NCBI RefSeq assembly: GCF_030272615.1
Contig: NC_081405.1
Coordinates: 310,015,235-310,079,234 of the forward strand
Direction: 5' to 3'
DNA length: 64,000 nt
From: Cryptomeria japonica
Taxonomy: Eukaryota > Streptophyta > Pinopsida > Cupressales > Cupressaceae
Shown: positions 11,000-22,982 of the stretch, piece after piece
Position numbering within the stretch: the first letter of the stretch is position 1
Layout of the letters: every line of letters begins with the position of its first letter
Notes under the pieces: generated by a model
The model's input: only the letters and a program-made list of their open reading frames with translations
What the model was told of the DNA's origin: nothing
Database searches by the model: none
Program-made: the position numbers and the translations under genes

Positions 11000-12760
11000 A
11001 TAATTAGTAGCTGATTCAACTTTCCTACTCTTAATTCATTGTCATCATATATAATTAACATTGCCCTTGACAAAAATGAACTAACTTATGACTTCCATTG
11101 GTCCAATGACTTTGGACTCCCCTGGTCATCTTTGATGTTGGGAAACTCTTTGCACTCCATTTGTTCTATGATCTTAAATTTGTATTCCAACTATGTCCTT
11201 AGCTTCATGGAAGATGACACCACTTCCTCAAGGATCTTGAAATTGTCAAAAGTTTCATTTAACTCTGGTGGTTTATCCCTATCATGCTTTGACATGTTAA
11301 TCATGTCAATCAAAATTTGGGTCCTATTGAGCCACCGTTCTTTGATAGGATCAACATTTTGCATATCTTGGTCAAATTTCAACTTTGTACAAGGTAGCAG
11401 TACCACTTGTATGCATCATCAATCTTTTGATTTATCTTTGATAACCTATGACTGAATAAACCAGTCACTAGATCCATTGTGAACTTCTTCTTTGATGCCC
11501 TCTCCTTTTCTAGTTCATCTTTCAGTTCTTTGATCTCAAACATCAAAGAATCCCTATCTCCAAAATCAGATGCTTGAATTGCAAGAGCTTGAATGAGACT
11601 GTGTCTACCTCCAATATCTCAATCGTCCTGAGAAGCTTTTGGTTTTCAATCACTTTTTGCATATGCTTCTGTTTCAAAGTCTCAAAATTAGTATATAATT
11701 TATCAGTGACTTATTTATTGAATAAAAAAGTGTTCACCATCAAGTCTATTGCCTCAGACGTTGAAGTATTAGCCAACCTCTTGATCTTTGTACTCCCTCT
11801 AAATTGGTCATAATTCTAAAAATAGTTTGGCTTGTCAGTTCTTGGTGACAAAGCCCATATTGACCACAATCCAAAAGAGGGACTTAAAAACCCTAATAGA
11901 TCCTGCTCCACCTATTTGTTTGAATGATATATTGTCTTTTTCTCTTTTCTTGTAGTATGAAATGCCAAAGCAGTGGCAATTTCCCATCCAGGCAACAATA
12001 AGGTTCCTGCATATTTCACCATTCACTTTCCCTATTTAGGAGTGATGTTTCCAATACAGAAATCAAAATCCTTCATTAGTTCCTCACTTATTTTATTCCA
12101 CTCAAAAAGTGGACTTATATTTGTTTCTTATTCACAAATCCTATGGTACTCTTCTCTCCTCCTTGTGACCAAAAAATCTTGAAACTCTTGTGTTTTCACA
12201 AATTCATCATCACTGATGAATTGATTGCAAGAAAGAGGCCTAACATCCCTAGTGAGATCATTTTCAAACTTCAATTTCTCAAGGGCTCTTCTTGGGGGAA
12301 TTATTGGTGCAATATCTCTTATTGTTTTCCCTATTAGAGATGGAGGTGTGGATAGGAATTACTTCTTCAGTATCAACAATCTTTATCCCCTTCTCCTTCA
12401 TAGGCTACTCTTCAATTTTCACCTTCTTTGTAGGAGGCTCCTTAAAGGTGACTGGTTGCTTTCCCTTCTTCACCATTTCCCTAATGCCTCTGCACTTAGC
12501 AGTAACTTCTCAATCTTCACTAGGTAATCAAGTTCATCATGGAAAATCCAAGGAAATATGGCTCCATTTATCTTTTGATGGCTTTTTCTCTTTGGACCAT
12601 GTTTCATTTCTTCCTTCTCCCATATAATTGCTCAATTTTTGTGCAATTTCTAATGATATCTTTATCAACCAAGTCTTCATGTAAGCAACAAAGTCCTAGG
12701 GATTTGATAAATCCTTCTGGATCATATATAGTTCCTCATTTCCTAATTTTTATTTGATTG
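11000..12760 (-). pseudogene. Decayed Lys/Glu-rich reading frame, unrecognised
   Basis: Read right to left, the minus strand gives protein-like stretches separated by stops and frameshifts. These include GIREMVKKGKQPVTFKEPP and KKVKIEE near 12.45 kb, NQFISDDEFVKTQEFQDFLV near 12.2 kb, and WEIATALAFHTTRKEKK near 11.95 kb. Further on come helical stretches with LLRTIEILEVD and ELKDELEK near 11.6 kb, and NVDPIKERWLNRTQILIDMI near 11.3 kb. The composition (basic patches, then predicted coiled coil) resembles accessory ORFs of plant transposons, and it resembles in style the ORF at 33-36.5 kb, though I see no clear sequence identity. The + strand ORFs over this interval are shadows. It could belong to the CACTA element ending at 13,378. 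Confidence 0.3.
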
Positions 12761-12939
12761 AACTTAGAAGAGACCAATGAAGATGTAGTTGGCCCATTAA
12801 AAGCAATTTATATTTTGAATGAATGTGGCATGGGCCAACCAAGTATTTGCAAGTTGAATTTAGAACGCACAATAAGTACAAATCCTATTGATAGGTTGCA
12901 ATCTCTAAAAATCAGCATCATTATTTTTTTTAATAAATA

Positions 12940-13378
12940 ATTTAAATGTCGTCAGAATTTTGACAGTAAAGACTGACACGTTTGACGGGCGTGCTATATG
13001 CCTAACGACATTGGCTTGTCAGATGGGTGGCAAAAGACCATTGGAATTCCGACAGTAAATAATGACACATTTGATGGGTGTGCTATATGCTCGACGACAT
13101 TGGCTCATTAGATGGGTGGTAGAATACCGTCGGAATTCTGATAGGAAAGACTAACACGTCCGATGGGCATGCTATATGCCTGACGGAATTGGCTCATCGG
13201 AATGGTGGTCACATCACCATTGGAGGTGTCCTGGTGTCTGTCAGAATTTCAACGGTCTCGAGTAATGTCAGAACATCTGACGACAAGTTTTTGACAACAT
13301 TTTTTGTCGGTTGTCTGACGAATTGCAGTGAAAAAACCGATGAATTACCATCAGAATTCAACCCCAAATGTACTAGTG
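12940..13378 (-). mobile_element. Terminal part of a CACTA (En/Spm) DNA transposon
   Basis: On the minus strand the element begins CACTAGTACATTTGGGG at 13,378, the diagnostic CACTA end. Inside it are repeated short palindromes of the CCGTCGGAATTCTGA type and a tandem array of ~89 bp, typical subterminal repeats of CACTA elements. Outside the end the DNA is LINE reverse transcriptase that stops exactly at the boundary, which supports a true insertion junction. The other end was not found in the window. The element may contain the decayed minus-strand frame at 11-12.8 kb. The three bases next to the end (13,379-13,381, CGT) are the expected target duplication half. Confidence 0.65.
12962..13228 (-). 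repeat. 89-bp subterminal tandem array
   Basis: Three units begin at 12,962, 13,051 and 13,140, each starting GACAGTAAA-like and containing GTGCTATATGC, then an (A/C)GAC(A/G)-TTGGCT block and a GATGGGTGG block. Spacing is 89 bp both times. Such arrays are the usual binding sites of the CACTA-encoded TNPA protein (family knowledge). Confidence 0.7.
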
Positions 13379-15175
13379 CGTATTCCTTCTCAATGTATAG
13401 AAGAAACATATAAAAATTATAGTTAGTTTACTTTGCCCATTCCATGGATTCCTAACTAGTTAGGAGGTCTTCTAGGATGTATCTTCTCTTAATGAATCTA
13501 GTTTGGGTATTACTAATGAAAGATAGAGAAATATCAACTAATCTTAGAGAAATAACCTTGCCAAAGATATTATAAGAAACTTTAAGCAAAGTAATGGGAC
13601 ACCAATTCTTAACAAAAGACTTGTCCCCATTTTTAGGGTGGATTTTGACCACCCCGTTTTTAATATTTAAACATATAAATTCTTTCTCTATAACTTATAG
13701 ATTTGAAACAAGTCCATGCTAAGCTAGATTTTGTATCTCTTTTATTGAATTCCATGGATAATTCATTAGTCTCGAGAGACTTATTATTATATAAGGCATT
13801 GATTAATTTTTTTAGTTCTTCAAGAGTAATCTCAGGATGTAACCTATTGTAATTATCTTTTGATAATTTCTAAGGAATAAGTTACTTGTAGAAGTCTCTC
13901 ACCTTATAACTCATCAAGTTATTACCTTTAGAGGTGAAGTTTTTTTTATAAAATCCATATAATTGATCTTTAATTTCTTTGATATCATATGTAATTTTGT
14001 CCTTCACCATGATTCTATCAATCTTCTCTATAATTCCTTTACTTAAGTTACAAAATTGAAAGAGAACTTGAACCCTTTATCACCATTCTTTAACTAGACC
14101 ATTCTAGCCCTCCCTCTAAGGATTTGCACTTTGGTATTTTATAACCTTCTCATAGATTCCTTGGTCAGTGTTAACTCTTTGTTTAACTCCATATTAGTAG
14201 GTTCATTCTGAAGAAAATTCACTAAACACAAGGTTATCATCAAGGTTGTCCTCTAGAAATGTGTTGTATGTGACTCTTTTCTTTCCTATGGTTTGGAAGA
14301 TCACTTTCTAGCTATTGGAATTCTTATCCCATCTTTTAATATTGTTTAATTATTACTTAACACTTACTTATTAATATTCATATGTGAAAATAACATCATT
14401 GTAATCTTCATCACTAAGGAGATTGGTGTTGAGCATAAAACAACTTGCACCTTTATGTCCATTTGAGGCAACATTACTCATATGAATGTTAACTTTCATA
14501 GGATGGTAGTTTGATAATTTATAAGGGTATACATTAACAATATTACCATTGACATAGAATCTATCAAGTCTGCAATAGATTCTCTTTTTTACCTTTTTGT
14601 GAGCTACACCATGTGAACCATATATCTATAATGTCACTTTTCTTCTCCTCCAAAGGGTCAAGGAGATAAAAGTTCGATTTCAACCTTGATCAAAATTATT
14701 TTTAATTATTCTTCTAGTTGAAACCAATACTGGATCAACTTTGTATTCCTAATTTTTAATGATGTTGAAATCACCCTTATAATCTAGGGGATATCTTGGA
14801 GATTGTTGAACCATTATTAAATATCAGTCCTTTCTCTACAATTATTAGGGGTGTAGACTAAATAAATCCCAAATTAACATCAACCTTTTTTATGATTACC
14901 CACATGGCTCTATTATGAGCGGAAGACTTGGATTCCTTTACATACTAAGCCTAACTACTTGAGATCGAGATAAAAGAGTGACCTTTATCTCTTTTATGAA
15001 TGGTGGAGTTTTGATATGCATCCCTCAAATTGAACTTAAGATTGATTTCAACTATAATTTTGGATTATTTCACCTCCTACAAGAGGACAACATCCTCATT
15101 TTTACTAACCCTCAGGAATGTGTAGACAATATACTTCCTTTCAGGGGACTCAAGTCCCCTAACATTCCATAATGT
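13379..15175 (-). pseudogene. L1-type LINE ORF2 (endonuclease and reverse transcriptase), truncated
   Basis: The minus strand starts near 15,172 with WNVRGLESPERKYIV, the N-terminal block of the apurinic-type endonuclease of plant L1 LINEs. It then decays through many stops, and near 13,630-13,452 gives KNGDKSFVKNWCPITLL, then SYNIFGKVISLRL and TQTRFIKRRYILEDLL, the first reverse-transcriptase blocks. It continues past one stop to MEWAK and LLYIEKEY, then ends at the CACTA terminus, just before the DRVEW that normally follows. The distance between the two blocks (~1.55 kb) is normal for the family. The missing 3' half should lie beyond the other end of the CACTA element. Inactive: numerous stops. 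Confidence 0.7.
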
Positions 15176-15330
15176 GCACTAAAAACCCATGAATAAGTTG
15201 AATAAGATGTGTCCATTGAGGTTTCCTAAATTGTTCAAACATCTACAAATACTATCATCAATTTCTCTTAATTTCAAATGAGGAATTGGAGACTCCTTAG
15301 TGCTTTTTTTCTTTTATGTTTCACAATGAT

Positions 15331-15800
15331 GAACCCAGAATAGTGGGTTACACTTTTTTTGACGAAGAAATTGCACTCATTTGTCCAAAACATAATTTTT
15401 ACCACTTAATAAAATATAAAATATTGAAGATAATGTTGTGAAACCAATTGAAAACATTAGATATTGATGTTGAAAAAATAAATTCAAAATAATCACAATC
15501 ATATATATTTTACAAAAAAAGTTATGCCTAACCAAATGAGTATAACTCTTGAAATTTGATGTTTTTTTGTAAATAACTAGTTTTATAGGGAGATACAAAA
15601 ATGGAACCAAATTGATACCAAAAAAATTGAAAAAAAAATTTTTAGAATCTACACACAAAATTTCACAAATCACTAGTTCACATTATCTACGAATTTCTTA
15701 CGGTTTAGCAATAATAGGTGTTTGAATGTGAAGTTTTTTCTAAAAATCAATATTGCAGTGTCAAAGTTGGCAAAAAAGTGTAACCCATTATTGTGGGTTC
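15331..15800. mobile_element. 470-bp MITE-like element with ~30-bp terminal inverted repeats
   Basis: The left end reads GAACCCAGAATAGTGGGTTA followed by CACTTTTTTT. The right end (15,771-15,800), read on the minus strand, is GAACCCACAATAATGGGTTA followed by CACTTTTTTG. About 27 of 30 positions agree. The interior is AT-rich with no coding potential. It appears to sit inside LINE ORF1/ORF2 spacer sequence. A clean target duplication was not seen. An old hairpin-type non-autonomous DNA transposon is the simplest reading. Confidence 0.55.
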
Positions 15801-17514
15801 TCCAGGAGCCATCTTACCATGACCTCTAGTTTAATTTGGTCCCTATCTATCCTCATAGAAGTTGAGTGGTGCAGGAGCACCCTTCAAAGGGCTCCCACCA
15901 TTTTCTTTTGATTGTGTTCTTGCTTCTTTAAGAAGCAATTGTATATACAATAAGAGCCATGTGCTCATTGGGTCTAGTTTAGGTCCTAGTTGAGGTCTTA
16001 GAGTCATAAGTCAAGATAGAGATTTTCTTGAAAGTAGAGGGTATGTGTGCCTTTGAGGTGTTTAGGGTCCTTCTTAGCATGGTGGTGTCCTTAGGTTAGC
16101 CCAATGTGGGCCTAGGAGTCAAGAAAAGCAACATTGAGAAAGTTGCTCAAAAGTTGCAAAAGTTGCATGACAACTTTTCAAAGTTGTCAAGCAACTTTTC
16201 CACCTAGTGGTCAAAATCTTTAGTTTAGCATGGACAACCCTAATGTGGGCACATAGACCGAGGGAAGGGTAGTATATGTAGTTGCAAACCCTAAGATAAT
16301 GGGTTGGATGTCAGTTGTTGTACGGCCAAGCAAAGTGACTTGATTGTGACTGCAATTTTGTTGCCAGTCGGCACAAAGGGAGTAAGACAAGATCATTAAT
16401 GGATTGATTTTCAAGCAAAAATATGTTGAGTGTCTTGTATGGTGTAAATAATTTCATCTTGAGCATTTATATTAGGTTTTGTTTTGCAGGTTGTGTGTGT
16501 TTGTAAATATTTTGTAAACTTGCTTCTCACTGTCCAGTTTTGGACTGGTTTGTGTCAATGGGTTCATAACTCCATTCCCTATTGTGGAATCACCATGAAA
16601 CAATGGGGAATGAGAGTGCAGACCCTATAAAATACTTCAAAGCAAGCAGGGCCCTTGAATATGTAGGGATGCCATCTAAAGACCCACTCCTAGGCGAGAC
16701 TGGATAGTGCCCAGCTAGGAAGGGTTAAGTTGCAGAGGTCTTGGAGAGCAAGGAAGGATAGAGGAGGAGGCACCCTTTGGAGGAGTTGTAGAGAGGTAAA
16801 TGGAGCACCATTGGTGAGAAGGGGGAGCTTCCACCAATCCAGACAAGGTGGTTAAATCAACAAACCAACACTGTGACCCTGGTAGGCCCAAAATCTCTCT
16901 TAAAACCCTTAAAAACCTTAAAATCCACCTAAGGTAGTGTACGGACACTTGGAGTTCCAAAACCAGAAAAATCCTTGAGCCCTTGCCTAATGAATAGTAG
17001 GTCATTTGGGAAGTTTCACAAGAATATGCATCGTTTGAAAGAGGGAGCCCTAAAAACTCTGGATAGGAGGCCTAATTGGGCACATTCCTTGTAGCCCTAT
17101 TTTGTAGGAAAAAGACAAAATAGTGAAATCGGTAAGGGGTTGAAAGTTTGTAACCTCTTAAAGGCACATGAATGGGTGGAAAACCATGTCTTAGACCTGT
17201 CCTATCCTTGCTAGGACCTCAGAAGGTGTGTTACAAGCCAAACCCTTATTAGCTTAAGTAAGGGTTCTTTGTGTTTCATGAGTAGGTGAGACCTTAGGAG
17301 AAGTAATTCAAGTTGTTGGTGGGTGGATTGGGCAAGGTTAGGGAAATCCACAAGCAGGGGAAGTCCTAGAGACCCTAGGGTGTGGTTCGGACACCTGGTG
17401 ATCCAAGGAAAGGATCTAGGAGCATAGACTAGGCTAGTCTATCCCAAACCCTATCCCATCATTGAGGGAGAAAAATTACCAAGGAGATGTTCACTTTGTG
17501 AAAAATTTATACTA
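15801..17514. other. No gene seen
   Basis: The first ~100 bp, on the minus strand, read like the Pro/Gly linker of a LINE ORF1 (GGSPLKGAPAPL, then GKMAPGEPT). The rest has no coding frame apart from chance ORFs. It may be leader sequence attached to the LTR at 17.5-19.1 kb. Confidence 0.35.
16158..16199. repeat. Strong 42-nt hairpin
   Basis: AAAAGTTGC, AT, GACAACTTT, TC, AAAGTTGTC, AA, GCAACTTTT: an outer 9-bp and an inner 9-bp perfect stem separated by a 2-nt mismatch. A further AAGTTGC copy precedes it. The apical bases must open to form a loop. Confidence 0.65.
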
Positions 17515-19080
17515 TGTTTATGCTCAGATCGTTGCACCTACAAAAGAGACACAAACAACACAAACACACCAACTTAGAGATTAAAATCAATCAAACATAT
17601 TAGTTAATAAAAAACTATCAAAATTGTTTCATTGTCCTCTATCTCAAAGGATCTTCAAGATTCAAGGTGGCCCTCACTTCAAAGAGTACTTGATCTTTAA
17701 GATGACAACCTAAAGAACGAGATTTAAATGATATGGTCTAGGATCAAAATGAATGAAACTAAGATCCTAGCTAGATGATCAAATGATACAAAGAGATGAA
17801 ATACAAGGTGGAATGCAAGATATGAAACTAAGATTGATTCAAAATTGAAAGATTATGGTGTTCTAATTAGACTAACATGGATATTACTATGAAATTGATA
17901 TACATTTATATGAATCAAGCTAGCATGACAATTTAGTATTATACTATCAACATAATGAAAGATAAACTAGCACGCAACTAAGATGATTTAAGTGCTTTAA
18001 GATGACAACTTGAGCTCCTTGATAACCTGAAAATTGACTATAAGTTTCATGCACAAGATGATGGATTGATAAATTGAAAAAAGGGGCGCTAATATAAAGA
18101 AAATAGAGAAATGGATGGTCAATATTGAACAATCTCAACAAGGGCTAGGATTGAAAGTTATCAATCCATGAGGGGGATTCAATCCAATCCCAAGTTGACA
18201 AATGTCACCTTGAGAGGGCTTGAGAGGATGCTAAGCAAGAATTAGATGGTAATTAAGCATTAGGGGTAACCTCAAGAGATGACATCATTGGATAATTCCA
18301 TTATCCAAGGGAACATGCTATTGTTCAAGAGGTAAACTCTTGTGCAAAGTTGAGGGATGGAAAAAGGGACAAACATCATGGGCTAGAATGATGTCTTGTA
18401 ACAGGAATTAAATGCTCTTTGAATACTATGGAGGTTCACTTGTTGAAAGTTAGATAACCTTACAAGTTTGGAAGACTCAACAAGTTAACTTGTTGGAGAA
18501 GGTAGAGTCTTCAACACATTTAGAAGACTTTCTTCCAAATTTGGAGAAGTGACTCCCCCAAATTTACGGATGTGACATTATTAGAAGAATTAGCCTAATT
18601 AATGAGGGGTTAGAGAGGTTCTAGAAGAATATTAGCATGCTAATGGAAAATCTAGGAGAATGCAAGTGGAGGAAAATAGGCATTTTTAGATAAAATAAAA
18701 GATTTATTTTAGCTAAAAGGGATGCAACTTTCATTTGTAGGATTTTGCAAATTGGGGGACTATTCACAAATAAATAATGTTTTATTTAAATGCAAAGGGA
18801 TTTTTAATCAAATGTAAATTCAATTAAAAGGGAAAAGGGGTTTTAATTAAATAAATAAGATTTATTGAATTAAATGGATAAAGGCCATTTAATCAACCCT
18901 TAGTTTAATTAATAGTCTAGGATAGAAGAAATAAATTTTAATCAAGTGTTTCATCTGATTAATAGGCTGATTGGAAGAATAGGGATATTAATGAAACCTT
19001 AGTCTGATTAATAGGTGAATAAATGATGATTAAATGAATCAAATTTATTTAATTAGTTGTGCAAGTTTTCGGTGTCTACA
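17515..19080 (-). repeat. LTR of a Gypsy-2-like element (solo or truncated)
   Basis: On the minus strand this begins TGTAGACACCGAAAACTTG at 19,080, matching the TGTAGACACCTAAAATTG start of the Gypsy-2 LTRs. It has the same ATTAAATAAAT-rich first part and ends CATAAACA at 17,515, as Gypsy-2 LTRs do (ACCATAAACA). Length 1,566 bp, about twice that of Gypsy-2, so it is a relative rather than a copy. The 5-bp flanks differ (TACTA and CTATG), so a clean solo LTR is not proved. No PBS or polypurine tract was recognised next to it. Confidence 0.45.
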
Positions 19081-20300
19081 CTATGCATAATTTTAATACT
19101 TGATATAGAAGACTTACTACTATTTTTTAAATCATTAATGTTATCAATTTTATGTTGTTTATCACAACTATCTTCCACTTCTTTAGTTCAAATTATAAGT
19201 TTATCTTCTTTATCACAACTTAATTTGGCATCTATTTGCGACTCTCCACCCATATCCAATACATGACCATCATTATGCTCATGCTTAGGTATGCTTTTAG
19301 AGCCCAAAGAAGATTTTATTTCATTGTTACCTAAGACTTGATTACTTGGAGTCTCTAAACCTCTAGTTATTTGATGAGTTTTCAGTTCAACTTTGTCCAA
19401 GTAGTTTGATTTAATATCATCTTTAATGTTACTATCCCCTTTAAAATTAGAGGAAATTAATAAAATATTAGGTTTTTGTAGTCTCTGATTAGTTTGGCTC
19501 TTAGTCTCAATTTATTGTACAACCCTCTTCATCAAATCGATTTATAAGCATGCAATATCAAGTAAACTCCATTAGAAAGGCATCTTAGGACCCATTTATA
19601 TTAAATAAAATCTGAATTATCATGGACTTTGCTACCAAACTGATGGATTAATCCATCTAAATACAAAAAATCTCATTCTCCTTTTTAAAAATCTATTTTG
19701 GGCTCCTGAGTAAGAAAGCTCATTCCTTCCCCTTCAAAATATGCTTTTCATCTTTATGCCCTAAAAATAAAATCCTTCATCCTCCTTTTCCCTTTGTATC
19801 ATTATCATTACTCTAACCACTCCTGTATTAAAACCATTTCATCAAATTCATGCATCATCTCAAGTCACCAATCAAGATAGACAAAGAAGAAGATCCTTGA
19901 GATACTTCTAACATGTTCTCTCTACCACCCCATCCATAATATCCTCAAATCATTTATCTTTACTACCAATATTACAACTATTAGAATAAATTTTTACATC
20001 ATATTAAACATCCATCAAGACAAATCCAAGGATCAATATTTTTCATAAAAAATAGACACAAAAGCAAAAAATAAGTTAAATCCAAAAGGCCATAAACGAC
20101 CCATATAAAAAAAATGTGGATTCCAAACAAAACCAAAAACATAATGCTTCGTAAACCACAATTCCAACTACCATCCAAATATTCTAGTAAAAAAGATTGA
20201 TAAACTTGAAAATCCTCCAATTATTCTATTAGGAATCCCTCATCATTAAAATCTATTTTAGGTTCCAATATCCTAAAATCTATTATCCTAGCTCCTCTAT
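19081..20300 (-). pseudogene. Possible LINE ORF1 remains
   Basis: The minus strand gives GSWNCGLRSIMFLVLFG and, in another frame, WFTKHYVFGFVWNPHFFYMG near 20.1 kb, then an acidic low-complexity stretch (SKSIPKHEHNDGHVLDMGGE) near 19.3 kb. The order and strand would suit the DUF4283-type N-terminus and linker of the ORF1 that belongs before the LINE ORF2 at 13.4-15.2 kb, with the LTR at 17.5-19.1 kb inserted between them. The match is weak and frames are broken; it could be chance. Confidence 0.22.
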
Positions 20301-22841
20301 TATTTTTGCAATTAATTTAAGCCTGTATGTCCCAAAATCACCCTCCACTTCTCTATGTAACCCTCAAAATTTTAAATGCAATTCTACTCCACTCTTATAC
20401 TAGTTGGTAAGGTGTGTACTAATGTTAGTCTTCAAAAATAACCAATCCACTCATTCAAATGTTTTTTGACACCCCATCAATTATCAAGAATCAACCTTCA
20501 TTTTGCTCTATATCTCATTCAAGGCTTTAAATAGAACCATATTAATTTTTAAGATTACATCCATTTAATCCTCTCTCCCTTTAGTGTACTAGTGTTTTTT
20601 ATTATGAATCTAATTTCAATGGTCCATTACAAGATTTCTTCAAGGGATACCATCCATTAAATTAGATACTTGTGTATTTCCTAAATATTTTCATCACCCA
20701 TTCACTATCTTCAAAGTCTATTTACCCATACCATTATCCATAGCATTTCCCTCCATAATACTTCACAATTAAGTTTTAAAATATAAAGAAAGTATAAAAT
20801 AAAAAATAATTAAAAATAAAAAAAATCATAGAAAGTAAAAATTAAAGATAAATAATCTATCCATAGGTAAAAAACTCTTTTCGTGGTCTTTGGCTAAATA
20901 TCTTGATGAAAACCTAGAAAATAGGAACCAATTTTAATCACTCGTCCTCTTGGACTACACACTTCTGGGAAAAAATTATCCATGCTATCCTACCTACCAT
21001 ATTTTATCCATATTTTCTAATATCCCCCACCCTATCTCCTTCCTCCCTCTTCACATATTGTCATTCTTTATACAATACAAACCTTACTTCCTCTACCATC
21101 CACTCCTTCTTTCACACATCCTCCCATCTCATGCATTGTTTACCATCATCAATCCTCGGTTTAATAACTCTAGCTTTTGTCCAAGTCATCCATCCATCAT
21201 TCCATTCTCCTTCATTTGGATCCAATAATAAAAATTCAAAAATATTCCATAGATTATCCATACTATTAAATTATGCAATATTGGTCACCATCCAATATCA
21301 ACCATCAATTTTAACCCCTAATTGGTTGATGATTCATTGATCTAGTTTAATCGAATTATAATCATATGGATAAATTTCTCCCCAACATTGTGTTTCATGT
21401 TGTTAACAACACCATCTTGATATATGCATCATTATTCTGATTAACATTGAGGTCATCATTAGCATCAAACCATACATCAATCAACCAATGTTTATCTTGA
21501 CTAGGGGCATAATCATAGCTTAATTTTAGGTTGTTTTGCATTCTTTCCTATTCCTTTTATATGCTCGTATTGTTTGCATCCATCACTGTCTTTGTAACAT
21601 ATTAATACAAGTGAATAAGTATCTTCAACATCATGGTGTCATGAGGGATATAGGTTTACATTTTAGTCCTTTAATCGCATACTTGACACACTATCAACAT
21701 GGTTCCTTATACTGTAGTACCCCTCCCTAAATCATCCTTTGAGAAAGGATGTGATAAACACTTTTAGATTTGTGCTCTAATAGTCTCTTTGACATTAGTG
21801 AAATTCATTATGATATATGTGGATGAAGTTATACCCTAAACTAATATGTTGATCAGACTTGTGTGTAGTGATATAGATGCACTCATTATTCATGTATGGA
21901 TTATATTGATTATAAAGATATGATGGCATCTTCATTATGCTAACCGCATTCCATGATTTGAGACTGATGTTATAAGGATTTGATGTTATATCCCTATTGG
22001 TTATAATAGAGTTGAGACTATTCTTTTGTATGTCTATACACTAATGTTAAATATAATTATTAATTAGTTTGGTAAAAATGTTGTCCAACCAATCACTATC
22101 TATATCCAACTTCCAAGAAAAACACAAATAACTAGATTGAATAATTTGCATATTTTATTCTGCATATAAGAATATGAAAAATAATGTACTCAATATTATA
22201 TTATTAAGAAATTGTTATTCATGCATTAAAAATCTAATAGTGGTCTCTAGCTCATAGTGGTTAGCATTATTAAGGTGCTCTTGCCAAGATAAAGATGACA
22301 ACTTAATCTTTTTCTTTTGCAGTCCTCTGTTTGACTGTTATCTATTTTATTGTATCAATTTGTTTGCTTCAGCTTGATCAATACCAAAAAAAGATAAAAT
22401 GACAAAACAAGAATTATATAATTTTGTACAGCCCTCTCATCAATATCTTCATTGCATTCAAGAAGTGACAATAAGACATTGCCATGTGACGGGATGGGGA
22501 AATAATGTATAATATTAAATAGTTTGCAATGGAGATTCACGTGAAATGTGATGTGGAAATAATGTATTTAATATTATGCTATTAAATATTGGGATTCTTA
22601 CCATATTGGCCAATATTTGTTAGCATGCAGTTCCATGCGAGTGAGGTCTTCCGACAAACGCAAGTGGGCAAAGGTAAAATTCTGTCGTTTACATGAAAGT
22701 ATCCTGTGCCTTTCATGGATTGCATTTTTACGATTATATATTAAGAGACTGATGCTCGTCTTTGAATTACGAGAAATTGCAACTCTCCGTTTATCATTAA
22801 CACTCTTATCGCTTTGTAGATTCCGCACACTTTGTTTGAAT
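20301..22841. other. No gene seen; A-rich tract and sulfotransferase upstream region
   Basis: 20,774-20,860 is an A-rich low-complexity tract on the + strand. Pyrimidine-rich and AT-rich DNA follows. Just upstream of the sulfotransferase start, 22,495-22,590 contains two copies of GGAAATAATGTAT followed by TTAATATTA-like sequence. No promoter element can be assigned with confidence. Confidence 0.4.
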
Positions 22842-22977
22842 ATGTCCGCAGCCTTCACTTCATCTGGTGGAAGACCAGAAAGTCCGTATGGAGTTGAACT
22901 TGTTGAACATGATGGTTTCTTCTACGAGTCCGTAAATCTGGAAGGAATTATGAAGATGTACTCTCAGTTCAGAGCAC

Positions 22978-22982
22978 GGGAG
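22978..22982 (+). repeat. Target site duplication GGGAG (left)
   Basis: GGGAG next to the left LTR. The same five bases follow the right LTR at 28,234-28,238. Removing one copy and the element restores the sulfotransferase frame. Confidence 0.93.

Noticed and set aside
11039-12757. Series of + strand ORFs (up to 138 residues)
   Set aside because: Cys/Ser/Phe/Leu-rich shadows of the minus-strand Lys/Glu-rich frame.
16715-17005. Minus-strand 96-residue ORF as a gene
   Set aside because: No domain, no splice context and no start support; lies in probable LTR-element leader sequence.
20774-20860. A-rich tract as a LINE poly(A) tail
   Set aside because: No + strand LINE coding sequence precedes it; the LINE remains here are on the minus strand.
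22617-22841. Upstream in-frame extension of the sulfotransferase
   Set aside because: Arg/Leu-rich and unlike the family; the ATG at 22,842 gives a normal N-terminus length.
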